From JBKEDS01 sp047975545 (lineage in GTDB: Bacteria; Bacteroidota; Bacteroidia; Flavobacteriales; Flavobacteriaceae): DNA of 31,373 nucleotides. Positions within the stretch are counted from its first letter, which is position 1. The number at the start of each line of letters is the position of its first letter. The stretch spans positions 1 to 31,373 of the forward strand of contig JBKEDS010000026.1 in assembly GCA_047975545.1 (NCBI GenBank), read 5' to 3'. Of this stretch, positions 23,056 to 31,373 are shown one piece after another. Both the position numbers and the translations under genes were made by a program. The notes below the pieces were generated by a model. The model was not told the DNA's origin. It searched no databases and saw nothing but the letters and a program-made list of their open reading frames with translations.

Positions 23056-23664
23056 TTACTTTTCAATAGTCCTAAATGTTAAGTTTATCCTTGGCAAATT
23101 TATTTTTTTGGTAGGTGGTAGGCGGTGCATCCAAAAGGTTTGGGTGGTGTCCTTCATAACCAAAAGGCTTCCGTGCTCCAAAACCAATTCCACTTTCACT
23201 TTGTTTTCTTTATGTTTAAAAGCAAATTTCCGTTCGGCACCAAAACTTAACGACCCAATGGCGCCGTCTTTTTTCAAATCGGTTTCGCCATCGCTGTGCC
23301 AGGCCATGCCTTCGCTACCGTCGTGGTATAGGTTAAGCAGGCACGAGTTGTAGGTTTCGCCTGTTTCCTGTTCTACAAGTTGTTTTAAATTTAATAATGC
23401 TTTCGTCCATGGCAGGGCAAGTTTTGTTGTATTGGAATAGGTGTATTCAAATGGTTTTTCGCCATACCAGGCCACTTTTCGCTTGGTTGTTATTTTTTTG
23501 CCAAAAATAATAGCCTCGTCGTTTTTCCATGCAATGTTGTGCATTAATTCGTTGAAATAAAAATCGGATTGCGCTTTGCTTAAAATTTTTCCATAATAAT
23601 TAACGGTGCCATCAAATGGCAACCAGTTTTTGTGCTTATCGAATGTTGGGTTGAATAAATCCAT
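23056..23664 (-). CDS. AlkB-like 2-oxoglutarate/Fe(II) dioxygenase
   Basis: Likely removes alkyl groups from damaged nucleic-acid bases by oxidation, in the cytoplasm. The 202-residue product carries the complete iron site: His123 and Asp125 in AWHSDGE, and His180 in FWMHRLPP. Arg192 and Arg198 of PRINLTFR bind 2-oxoglutarate. The substrate-entry segment NLYHDGSEGMAWH is typical of the ALKBH2/3-like branch found in many bacteria. It is the first gene of a leftward group. The 288-bp spacer upstream contains its promoter and that of the divergent macroglobulin gene. Confidence 0.88.
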   Translation of the reverse strand: MDLFNPTFDKHKNWLPFDGTVNYYGKILSKAQSDFYFNELMHNIAWKNDEAIIFGKKITTKRKVAWYGEKPFEYTYSNTTKLALPWTKALLNLKQLVEQETGETYNSCLLNLYHDGSEGMAWHSDGETDLKKDGAIGSLSFGAERKFAFKHKENKVKVELVLEHGSLLVMKDTTQTFWMHRLPPTKKINLPRINLTFRTIEK

Positions 23665-23952
23665 AATAGCGACGTTTGTACAAATTTCCGAAAAGGTTTT
23701 GTTTTTTTGAAATTTAAAATTTTATTTTTTCCCTTCAATTTTAAAAGAAACATCACCCGTTCACCCAAAAAATAACTACTTTAACTCGCTGAAACAAACC
23801 TTTTGCTCATTTGGTGTTTTTGGAACATTTTTTGAAAGGTATTTTAGCTACAAAATCGAACAAGATGAAACACCCATGATTAAGCTTAAATCACACAACG
23901 AAATGTTAATTTGGGAGTTCCATGTGACCATTAAAAACAATAAATTTAACAC
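23665..23952. other. Spacer between alkB and the macroglobulin gene, with tiny ORFs
   Basis: No clear gene lies here. TATTTTAG at 23840-23847 matches seven of eight positions of a rightward -7 element, 105 bp before the macroglobulin ATG. In the leader, a four-codon ORF (ATG at 23865) ends in ATGA at the start of a 26-codon ORF (23876-23956), whose TGA overlaps the macroglobulin ATG, again as ATGA. This could be chance in AT-rich DNA or a coupled leader. Confidence 0.3.
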
Positions 23953-26900
23953 ATGAAATATTTATATACCGGTATTATGCTTATATGTTTTGCCCATTTT
24001 TCGCAAGCGCAAACACCCGACTACAATAGTTTATGGAATAAAGTTGAACAGTTTGAAATTAACAGTTTACCAAAATCGGCCTTGGAAATTGTCGAGGATA
24101 TTGGCAAACTGGCCGAAAAGGACAAAAACAAACCGCAACTAATAAAAACCATGCTTTTTAAAAGCAAATTTGCTTTGGTTCTGGAAGAAAACGCCCAGTT
24201 GAAAGTAGTAACCGATTTTAAACAAGAAATTGAAAAAGCTGAATTTCCCGTAAAAAATATTTTGCAAAACATGCTGGCCAATATGTTGTGGCAGTACAGT
24301 GTGCAAAACCGTTGGAAATTGTATAACCGTACCGAAACCGAGGAAAAAGTAGATGCCGACGATTTTCGCACCTGGGACCTGCAAACCCTATTTGGCGAAG
24401 TGCACCAATACTACCAAAACTCGCTACAAAACGGCTTAATGCTACAATTGGAGCCGTTAAGTACTTTTGATGCCTTGTTGAGCCTTCAAAAAAACTCTAA
24501 AATATACAGGCCAACATTGTTCGATTTTTTAAACCACAACGCCCTGGTTTTTTACAAAACCAACGAAACCCAAATAACCAAGCCCGCTTATAAGTTCGAA
24601 ATCGATAATCCCGATTTTCTATCCGATGCAAAAACGTACACCCATGTAAACATTGTTTCGCCCGATAGCACATCGCTGCAACTGCATGCCTTAAAAATAT
24701 ACCAAAACCTAATTCAATTTCACTTAAACGACCAAGACCCCCGAGCCCTTGCCGAGGTAAACATGGAGCGCTTGGATTTTGTAACCGCCAATGCCATTTT
24801 CAATAATAAAGAAAACGTACTGTTAAACACCTTAAAGGCCGAAAGCGAGCAATTAAAAAGTAATGCCGCTTCGGGTTTGTACCAATATAAAATGGCTTTA
24901 TTGTATTACCAAGAAAGCAAAAAATACCAGCCCAATACCCAGGACGAATACCGTTGGAAAGCCAAGGAAGCCTTGGATATTTGCAATGCCGTAATTTTGG
25001 AATTTCCCGAAAGCAAGGCCGCCGAAAAGTGTACCTATTTAAAAGCACAAATTACGTTGCCCAACCTCAATATTTTAACCGAAAACTTTTTGCCGATAGA
25101 GCAACACGGCCGATTATTGGTGCAATATAGCAACTTGGATCAGGCAAGTTTTAAGGCTTATGCCCTTAGTAGAACGCAGCTTGAAAAATTTAACAATATT
25201 TACCGCCAGGACGAACAGCAGAAATTTATTGAATCGTTAAGCGTTTCGGCGCAATGGGAAAGCAATTTAAAAAACGAAAACGACTACCAGCAGCACAGTA
25301 CCGAAATAGCCATCCCGAAACTTAAAAACGGCTCGTATGTAATTGTGGCCGCCACCAATAATAATGCTACTATTTTCGCTTTTAATACCGTACAAATAAC
25401 CAATATTGTTTTGGTTGAAACCGATTACAGCGCATACAAGTTGTTCCAGGCCATAGACCGCAGTAGCGGAAAACCTTTGGGGAAGGCCGAAATCCAGCTA
25501 AAATATACCGATTACGGCTCAAACAGGGTTAGCTACAAAAACTATGTTACCAATACAAACGGTGAGGTTAAAATTGAAAAAATGCAGGATAGGTACCGAA
25601 ATATATCCGTTAAAATAAGCCACCAAAACGACACGGCTTATTTTGGCGATTATTACATAAACCGCTACTACGACAAAGACCAAAACACGACCAACTACCG
25701 CAGTTTTATTTTTACCGATCGCAGTATTTACCGCCCTGGCCAAACCTTACATTTTAAGGCCATTGCCCTAACTTCGGAAGTCGGAAAATCCAATGTTTTG
25801 CCCAATGCGCCCGTTACGGTACGGCTGTTTAATGTGAATAATGAAGAAGTTGCCAAAACAGAACTTGTAACCAATGAATTTGGCTCGGTTGCGGGCGAGT
25901 TTATTTTACCAAGCTCGGGGCTTAACGGCAACTACCGTATCGATTTAAGCAGCAGTAAATATACCTTGTACGGTAATTGTTTTGTTTCGGTTGAAGAATA
26001 TAAACGCCCAAAATTCGAAACCAAGATTACGCCCATAACCGAAACCTTTAAAGTTAACGATTCGGTAACGGTAAACGGCACGGCCTTGGCCTATGCCGGT
26101 AGCAGCATAACCGATGCCAAAGTGGTATACCGTGTACGCCGAAACGTACAATACCCGCGCTGGTATTATTGGTACAAACCTTGGTTTAATAGCGAGCCAC
26201 AAGAAATTACCCATGGCGAAACCACCACTAACGACAAAGGCGAATTTAGCATTACCTTTAAAGCCCTGCCCGACCAAAGTGTGCACAAAAGCAGCCTGCC
26301 TGTTTTTAATTACGAAATTACCACCGATGTTACCGACCTAAACGGCGAAACCCGAAGCGCCACAAGCATTGTTAACGTGGGCTACCACGCTTTAACGGCC
26401 AGTATGGCTATTGCCGAAAAATTAGATAAGGACAAAAAAGACCATAGTATTGCAATAGATACCAAAAACCTTAATGGCGAGTTTGTACCCGCCAATGGCA
26501 CCATAAAAATATACAAATTGCAAGCGCCCGGTAAGGTTTTGCGCCCCCGCCCATGGGCAGCGGCCGATTACCAAAACTATACCGAAACCGAGTTTAAAAC
26601 CCTATTTCCGCACGATGCCTATTCCAACGAGTATAATCCCGAAAACTGGAAAAAAGGCGAACTACTTTTAGAAAAAGCCTTCAACACCGAAACCGATAAA
26701 AACCTCGCTTTGGGTAATGTTAAAAACTGGCCGTCGGGCTTGTACCTTATTACCTTGGAAAGCAAGGATAAGTTCGGGCAATTAGTAAAGGACGAAATAA
26801 AAACAACCCTTTACGGCAATAACGACCCCCAGCTTGCCGATAACCAACTGTTTAGCATTACCACCGATGCGCCAAGTTATAGCATTGGCGAAACGGCCAA

Positions 26901-29900
26901 AATAACCTTTGCCTCGGCGGCCGAAAATTTAAATATTACCGTTAATGTTGAAAAAAACCACGAGGTTGTAAGCACGCAAATCATTACGCTTAACAACAAT
27001 AAAAAAACCATTGCCGTTCCCGTTGAAGCGGCCGATTTGGGCGGCTTTGCCATAAAGTATAGTTTTTCGGCCTTTAATAGTTTTCAATCGGGCGTGGAGC
27101 TTATTGCCGTACCTTATCCCAAAACCGAACTGGATATTGAAACCAAAACGTTTAGGGACAAACTACAGCCCAATACCGACGAAACGTGGAGTTTTACCAT
27201 AAAAGGACCAAAAGGCGACAAGGTTTCGGCTGAATTGCTGGCCAGTATGTACGATGTGTCGCTGGACCAATTTAAACCGCACAATTGGGCATTTTCACCC
27301 ATTTTCATCCCCGGTTATTACAGTTATAACCAAAGCAATGCCCGCCAAAGTTTTGGCATTGGTAACTTTAGGGTTTATAATTTGCCTTCCGCCCCGTATT
27401 ACCTCACCCAGCAGTACGACCAGTTAAACTGGTTCGGGTTCGATATAAATAACAGTTCGTGGCAGTACAATCGTTATATAAACGTACTTAGGCAAAAACA
27501 ACAGCACCGCCCCAACGAATCCAAATACGATGCCGCTATAAAAGACGGGGTCGTTGCCGGAACCGTGTTCGATTGGCAGGGCAGCCCTCTTGCGGGAGCT
27601 AACATCGAGATAAAAGGAACGGCTGCAGGTGCAGTTGCCGATTTTGATGGAAACTTCACCATAAAAGCAAATAAAGACAACATATTAGTTTTTAGCTTCG
27701 TCGGGTATGTTGCTGAAGAAATAACTATCGGAAACCATAACAGCTTTAAAATATATTTAAATGAAGATTTTGCTTCTTTAGATGAAGTGGTAACCGTTGG
27801 CTTTGCCCGACAAGAAAAATCGGCGAATGTGGGGGCTGCCAAAATGGTTTCCGATGAAGCGGAAGTTGAGGAGGCGGCCGTTCCCTTTAGTCAGAACGTT
27901 GATTTGAGAGTTTTGAATGAAAATGCTTCGCCCGAACAACCAAATGAAACTTCACCTAAAAACGAAGAAGAAAGCAAACCCAATTTCGACAATATTCAAA
28001 TTAGAAAAAATTTACAGGAAACCGCATTTTTCTTTCCGCAATTGCGCACCAATAGCGAGGGCGAGGTAAGTTTTAGCTTTACAACGCCCGAAGCGCTAAC
28101 ACAATGGAAGCTCCAACTTTTGGCACATACCAAAACCTTGGAAAGCGCTACCAAAACCCTAACAACGGTTACGCAAAAAGAACTTATGGTAACCCCCAAT
28201 GCGCCGCGTTTTTTACGCCAAGGCGATCAAATAACCATAAGCACCAAAATTACAAACCTTAGCGAAAAAGCCCTATCGGGCCAAGCTAAGTTAATCCTTA
28301 CCGATGCCATTACAGGCCAAGACATAACCGCAAACTTGCTCAGTTCTTTCCATCCGGGAGCATCCGCAAACTTGCCCAGTCCTCTTCCTTCGGGGGAGTT
28401 AGAGGGGGAGTCCTTTGCCATTCCCGCCAAGGGCAATACCCAAGTATCGTGGCAATTAACCGTACCCGATACCGTTGGTGCCGTTCAATATAAAATAGTG
28501 GCGCAAGCAGGTAACTTTAGCGATGGCGAACAAAACGCCCTGCCCGTACTAAGCAACCGCATGTTGGTTACCGAAACCCTGCCCATGTGGATTAAAAGCA
28601 ACGAAACCCGAACATTTGTTTTGGACAAACTAAAAAACAACACTTCCACGAGCTTAAAAAACCATCAATTAACGTTAGAGGTTACTTCAAATCCTGCATG
28701 GTACGCCGTTCAGGCCTTACCGTATTTAATGGAATACCCTTACGAGTGCAACGAGCAAACCTTTTCCCGTTACTATGCCAATGCCTTGGCCAGCCATATT
28801 GCCAACTCGAACCCAAGGATTCATGAGGTATTCAAACAATGGGAATCGGAAGGGGCTTTATTGAGCAATCTTGAAAAAAACGAAGAACTAAAATCCATTT
28901 TAATTCAGGAAACCCCTTGGTTGCGCAATGCCCAAAGCGAAACCGAACAAAAAAAGCGTATCGCCCTGCTTTTCAACTTAAATAAAATGAACAGCGAGCT
29001 GCAATCGGCCATTAATAAATTGGAAAGCAACCAAATGCGCTCGGGTGCTTGGCCGTGGTTTAAGGGTGGTTACGAAAACCGCTATATTACCCAGCACATT
29101 ATTACGGGCTTCGGGCATTTAAGCAAATTGGGCGTAAATACTTCCGTTAATGATAAAACCATAAAAAAAGCCGTAAAATACTTAGACGACCAGTTTGTAA
29201 AGGAATATAACGACCTTAAAAAATATGACCCAAAAGTAGATTTAAACAAGGACCACCTAAGCTATACCCAATTGCATTATTTGTATATGCGCAGCTTTTT
29301 TTTCGAAATTAAAAAATCGAAGGAAGTTGAACATGTTACACAATATTACCACACCCAAATACAAAATTATTGGTTAAGCCGTTCGCTTTACGCCAAAGGG
29401 CTTATGGCTTTGGTTTCTCAGCGTTTGGGCGATACAGCTACTTCGGCAAAAATTTTAAAATCGTTAAGGGAAAACAGCGTTACCAACGACGAGCTGGGCA
29501 TGTACTGGAAAGAAAACACCAGCTCGTGGTACTGGTACCAAGCACCTATTGAAACGCACGCCTTGCTAATAGAGGCCTTTTCGGAAATTGAAAACGATAC
29601 CCAAACCGTTGATAACTTAAAAATCTGGTTGTTAAAACACAAGCAAACCAACCAATGGAAAACTACCAAAGCCACAACCGAAGCGGTTTACGCCTTATTA
29701 TTGCAGGGCAGCGATTGGTTGTCGGTAACCGATATGGTCGATGTGGTTATGGGCGGTGAAAAAATAGCACCATCAAAATTAGAAAATACCAAGGTAGAAG
29801 CCGGAACAGGCTATTTTAAAACCTCGTGGAACACTGCCGAAATCCAACCAAAAATGGCCGAGGTAAGCCTAACCAAAAAAGGTAACGGTATTGCTTGGGG

Positions 29901-30375
29901 TGCCTTATATTGGCAATATTTTGAAGATTTGGATAAAATTACCTCGTCCGAAACACCACTTAAATTAAAGAAAAAGCTATTCTTAAAACGCAATACGGAC
30001 AAAGGCGAACAACTTTCGGAAATCAGCTCTAAAACAAGTTTAAAAGTAGGCGATTTGGTTCGGGTACGTATTGAGTTGCGTGCCGACCGAAGCATGGAAT
30101 TTATACACATGAAGGATATGCGGGCTGCCGGCTTCGAGCCTATTAACGTACTATCGCAATACAAATGGCAGGACGGTCTTGGCTATTACGAAAGCACGAA
30201 GGACGCCAGTACCAACTTCTTTTTCGACCGTTTGCCAAAAGGCATTTACGTGTTCGAATACGATTTAAGGGTTAACAATTCCGGTAACATGAGCAATGGC
30301 ATTACAACCATACAAAGCATGTACGCTCCCGAGTTTAGTAGCCATAGCGAGGGCATTCGGGTTGTGGTGGAGTAG
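23953..30375 (+). CDS. Alpha-2-macroglobulin family protein with SusC-like insert
   Basis: A 2140-residue bacterial alpha-2-macroglobulin, a class thought to trap proteases in the cell envelope. A type I signal peptide ends near SQAQT, so it is not a lipoprotein, unlike E. coli YfaS. A helical N-terminal region (about 20-380) precedes macroglobulin (MG) domains; DRSIYRPGQTLHFKA (about 590) is the typical MG2 block. The thioester motif CNEQ (Cys1599, Gln1602, in YPYECNEQTF) is intact, so covalent capture is possible; helical thioester-domain and receptor-binding-like regions follow. Unusual is a carboxypeptidase-regulatory-like domain at about 1196-1276 ending in SLDEVVTVGFA, a SusC/TonB-receptor N-terminal motif. 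A repeat-like segment lies at about 1460-1487. No pbpC gene is adjacent. Confidence 0.9.
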   Translation: MKYLYTGIMLICFAHFSQAQTPDYNSLWNKVEQFEINSLPKSALEIVEDIGKLAEKDKNKPQLIKTMLFKSKFALVLEENAQLKVVTDFKQEIEKAEFPVKNILQNMLANMLWQYSVQNRWKLYNRTETEEKVDADDFRTWDLQTLFGEVHQYYQNSLQNGLMLQLEPLSTFDALLSLQKNSKIYRPTLFDFLNHNALVFYKTNETQITKPAYKFEIDNPDFLSDAKTYTHVNIVSPDSTSLQLHALKIYQNLIQFHLNDQDPRALAEVNMERLDFVTANAIFNNKENVLLNTLKAESEQLKSNAASGLYQYKMALLYYQESKKYQPNTQDEYRWKAKEALDICNAVILEFPESKAAEKCTYLKAQITLPNLNILTENFLPIEQHGRLLVQYSNLDQASFKAYALSRTQLEKFNNIYRQDEQQKFIESLSVSAQWESNLKNENDYQQHSTEIAIPKLKNGSYVIVAATNNNATIFAFNTVQITNIVLVETDYSAYKLFQAIDRSSGKPLGKAEIQLKYTDYGSNRVSYKNYVTNTNGEVKIEKMQDRYRNISVKISHQNDTAYFGDYYINRYYDKDQNTTNYRSFIFTDRSIYRPGQTLHFKAIALTSEVGKSNVLPNAPVTVRLFNVNNEEVAKTELVTNEFGSVAGEFILPSSGLNGNYRIDLSSSKYTLYGNCFVSVEEYKRPKFETKITPITETFKVNDSVTVNGTALAYAGSSITDAKVVYRVRRNVQYPRWYYWYKPWFNSEPQEITHGETTTNDKGEFSITFKALPDQSVHKSSLPVFNYEITTDVTDLNGETRSATSIVNVGYHALTASMAIAEKLDKDKKDHSIAIDTKNLNGEFVPANGTIKIYKLQAPGKVLRPRPWAAADYQNYTETEFKTLFPHDAYSNEYNPENWKKGELLLEKAFNTETDKNLALGNVKNWPSGLYLITLESKDKFGQLVKDEIKTTLYGNNDPQLADNQLFSITTDAPSYSIGETAKITFASAAENLNITVNVEKNHEVVSTQIITLNNNKKTIAVPVEAADLGGFAIKYSFSAFNSFQSGVELIAVPYPKTELDIETKTFRDKLQPNTDETWSFTIKGPKGDKVSAELLASMYDVSLDQFKPHNWAFSPIFIPGYYSYNQSNARQSFGIGNFRVYNLPSAPYYLTQQYDQLNWFGFDINNSSWQYNRYINVLRQKQQHRPNESKYDAAIKDGVVAGTVFDWQGSPLAGANIEIKGTAAGAVADFDGNFTIKANKDNILVFSFVGYVAEEITIGNHNSFKIYLNEDFASLDEVVTVGFARQEKSANVGAAKMVSDEAEVEEAAVPFSQNVDLRVLNENASPEQPNETSPKNEEESKPNFDNIQIRKNLQETAFFFPQLRTNSEGEVSFSFTTPEALTQWKLQLLAHTKTLESATKTLTTVTQKELMVTPNAPRFLRQGDQITISTKITNLSEKALSGQAKLILTDAITGQDITANLLSSFHPGASANLPSPLPSGELEGESFAIPAKGNTQVSWQLTVPDTVGAVQYKIVAQAGNFSDGEQNALPVLSNRMLVTETLPMWIKSNETRTFVLDKLKNNTSTSLKNHQLTLEVTSNPAWYAVQALPYLMEYPYECNEQTFSRYYANALASHIANSNPRIHEVFKQWESEGALLSNLEKNEELKSILIQETPWLRNAQSETEQKKRIALLFNLNKMNSELQSAINKLESNQMRSGAWPWFKGGYENRYITQHIITGFGHLSKLGVNTSVNDKTIKKAVKYLDDQFVKEYNDLKKYDPKVDLNKDHLSYTQLHYLYMRSFFFEIKKSKEVEHVTQYYHTQIQNYWLSRSLYAKGLMALVSQRLGDTATSAKILKSLRENSVTNDELGMYWKENTSSWYWYQAPIETHALLIEAFSEIENDTQTVDNLKIWLLKHKQTNQWKTTKATTEAVYALLLQGSDWLSVTDMVDVVMGGEKIAPSKLENTKVEAGTGYFKTSWNTAEIQPKMAEVSLTKKGNGIAWGALYWQYFEDLDKITSSETPLKLKKKLFLKRNTDKGEQLSEISSKTSLKVGDLVRVRIELRADRSMEFIHMKDMRAAGFEPINVLSQYKWQDGLGYYESTKDASTNFFFDRLPKGIYVFEYDLRVNNSGNMSNGITTIQSMYAPEFSSHSEGIRVVVE
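28328..28413 (+). repeat. In-frame direct repeat and hairpin segment inside the macroglobulin gene
   Basis: A 20-nt direct repeat (28328-28347 and 28364-28383, two to three mismatches, 36-nt period) is followed by a GC-rich, purine-rich block. CTCTTCC (28382-28388) and GGGGGAG (28392-28398) in that block form a short hairpin with wobble pairs. It encodes PSPLPSGELEGES, unlike the surrounding macroglobulin sequence. From memory, similar blocks occur as dispersed repeats in Bacteroidota, including inside genes. Confidence 0.5.
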
Positions 30376-30410
30376 CCAATTAAGTAATTGTAAAAAAAAG
30401 ACGGATTGTT

Positions 30411-30456
30411 ATAAAAAAACAAGATGAGTTCATAACATATACCGAACTCATCTTGT
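30411..30456 (-). terminator. Strong intrinsic terminator for the YdeI-like gene
   Basis: ACAAGATGAGTTC (30419-30431) and GAACTCATCTTGT (30444-30456) form a perfect 13-bp stem with a 12-nt loop. Read leftward it is followed by a run of T residues (complement of the A-run 30413-30419), so it ends the leftward gene at 30492-31091. The stem could also slow rightward transcripts of the macroglobulin gene, though no T-run follows on that side. Confidence 0.85.
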
Positions 30457-30491
30457 ATTAATCTAACTAAGGTTCGATTAAAAATTAAGGC

Positions 30492-31091
30492 CTAACAGTT
30501 TTTATACTTGTCGTGCAGTCCGGCGCCTTTTAAAATCATGGGCGTTATTTTTTCCAAACGCGTTTGTTTGGTGGCTTCCCGCTTGGCCTCGCTTATGTAT
30601 TGGCAGTATTCCCGTTGTTTGGATAACGACAAGGTTTCAAAGCTGGTTTTTAAGTCGGTATTGGCTTTAAAAAGCGTTTTTAGTTCCAATGGAACGTCGG
30701 GCTTTTTTGTTGTTTTTTCGGGTTTTATTTCCTTGCCTAGTTTTTGGTTTTCAATAGCTTCCTTTACGTAGGCCAAAACCACGTTTTTATCAATATCGGC
30801 AACGGTGTTAAAGCGCATTTGACGTAGTGCTTTTGTTTTTTCTTCTTGTGCGTTAATCAACAATTTTTTTTCGTCCTTCAAAAAAACACCGTTAAAAAAC
30901 CATAGGCAAAAATGGTTTTTAAAAGCGCCCAAGCCAAGCACGTTTTTGTTGTTAATGGCGTAAACGGGCGAGTTCCATTTTAGGGTTTCCTCCAGTTCGG
31001 TCGAGTTTAACAAGGTTCTTAAAATGCTAAGGGCTTCGCCAAAGTGGGCGTTGCTTTCAATATATTCTTCTACGGTGTTTACTTTTTTCAT
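30492..31091 (-). CDS. YdeI/OmdA-like protein with DUF1801 domain
   Basis: A 199-residue cytoplasmic protein of two parts. The N-terminal half (about 10-115) is a DUF1801 (YdhG-like) fold, with LEETLKWNSPVYAINNKNVLGLGAFKNH and WFFNGVFLKD. The C-terminal part (about 130-195) is the YdeI/OmdA-type helical domain, with PLELKTLFKAN, LSLSKQREYCQYISEAKREATKQTRLEK. Function is not established; members are linked to stress or antimicrobial-peptide phenotypes in some bacteria. It stands alone, with the 13-bp stem terminator just after its stop. Confidence 0.82.
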   Translation of the reverse strand: MKKVNTVEEYIESNAHFGEALSILRTLLNSTELEETLKWNSPVYAINNKNVLGLGAFKNHFCLWFFNGVFLKDEKKLLINAQEEKTKALRQMRFNTVADIDKNVVLAYVKEAIENQKLGKEIKPEKTTKKPDVPLELKTLFKANTDLKTSFETLSLSKQREYCQYISEAKREATKQTRLEKITPMILKGAGLHDKYKNC

Positions 31092-31267
31092 CTATTTAAA
31101 TTTTATCAAAAACTTGTAGTTCAGCTATTTAATTATTTCGATGGGTGTCGAATTTTGCCCTGTCAAATGCCCATTATGGGCTTTCATAATTAAAACCAAA
31201 AAAATTGAAAACGAATTTAAGCCAAATCATTTATAAAATCAATGTTTTAATAGTTTTCAGTTGAAAT

Positions 31268-31315
31268 ATTTTGTGACAAAATGGCAATTTTATAATAATG
31301 GCAGTACTTTTGCCA
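31268..31315. promoter_or_regulatory. Promoter region with palindrome before the truncated last gene
   Basis: ATTTTGTGACAAAAT (31268-31282) is a perfect 15-bp palindrome around a central G. It ends 22 bp before TACTTTTG (31305-31312), a full -7 match. A second inverted repeat, TGGCA-7-TGCCA (31299-31315), brackets the -7 element. TSS would lie about 30 bp before the ATG at 31351. Together these look like a regulated promoter. Confidence 0.55.
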
Positions 31316-31350
31316 AGCAAATTCAGTATTTGTATAAAAAACAGAAAACA

Positions 31351-31373
31351 ATGAGCCAAGAAGAACATACAAA
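31351..31373 (+). CDS. Start of an unidentified gene, cut by the window end
   Basis: ATG at 31351 opens a frame of seven visible codons (MSQEEHT). It is preceded by an A-rich stretch and a full -7 element, which makes a real gene start likely. The product cannot be identified from so few residues. Confidence 0.5.

Overview
The window looks like a chromosomal piece of a member of the Flavobacteriaceae (phylum Bacteroidota), probably a free-living or marine gliding bacterium. The evidence is the type IX secretion (T9SS) and gliding genes gldJ-porU-porV, AT-rich DNA with A-rich start regions instead of Shine-Dalgarno sites, promoter -7 elements of the Bacteroidota form TAnnTTTG, a split pdhA-pdhC arrangement, a PafA-type phosphatase and SusC-like sequence motifs. 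No rRNA, tRNA, complete insertion sequence or CRISPR array was seen.

Layout. 1-5682: the 5' end of gldJ diverges from porU and porV, the sortase and shuttle of the T9SS attachment complex. 5774-6271: a YafQ-type toxin-antitoxin (TA) pair with its own promoter and terminator, between porV and cdd. 6340-10571: cytidine deaminase, pyruvate dehydrogenase E1 alpha and a double-lipoyl E2, a short inverted-repeat element, and a short-chain dehydrogenase. 10904-12517: a three-gene HipBST-like kinase TA system reading leftward, preceded by three similar operators about 71 bp apart. 12646-15928: SprT-like metalloprotease, GDP-mannose pyrophosphorylase and a DUF389 membrane protein. 15932-17436: an MlaE/MlaF-type lipid ABC transporter pair reading leftward. 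17517-20524: PafA phosphatase, an exported DNA/RNA nuclease and a YoeB-type TA pair. 20542-23664: a leftward set of AlkB-like dioxygenase, YoaK-like membrane protein and sulfatase. 23953-30375: a 2140-residue alpha-2-macroglobulin with a thioester motif and an embedded SusC-like N-terminal module. 30492-31091: a YdeI/DUF1801 protein. 31351-end: the first codons of a gene cut by the window edge.

How the genes work together. PorU and PorV process and carry T9SS cargo, and GldJ is needed for the same machine. PafA and the nuclease form a plausible exported phosphate-scavenging pair: the nuclease cuts nucleic acid and the phosphatase releases phosphate from monoesters. MlaE and MlaF are the permease and ATPase of one transporter. 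Three unrelated TA modules (YafQ, HipBST, YoeB) lie within about 15 kb, which marks 5.7-20.5 kb as a region of small accessory insertions between otherwise core genes.

No wholly novel multi-gene system could be shown. The strongest leads are the HipBST-like locus with its evenly spaced operators, the SusC-like module inside the macroglobulin (with a repeat-derived segment nearby), the 23-bp palindrome in the pdhA promoter and the palindrome ahead of the truncated last gene.
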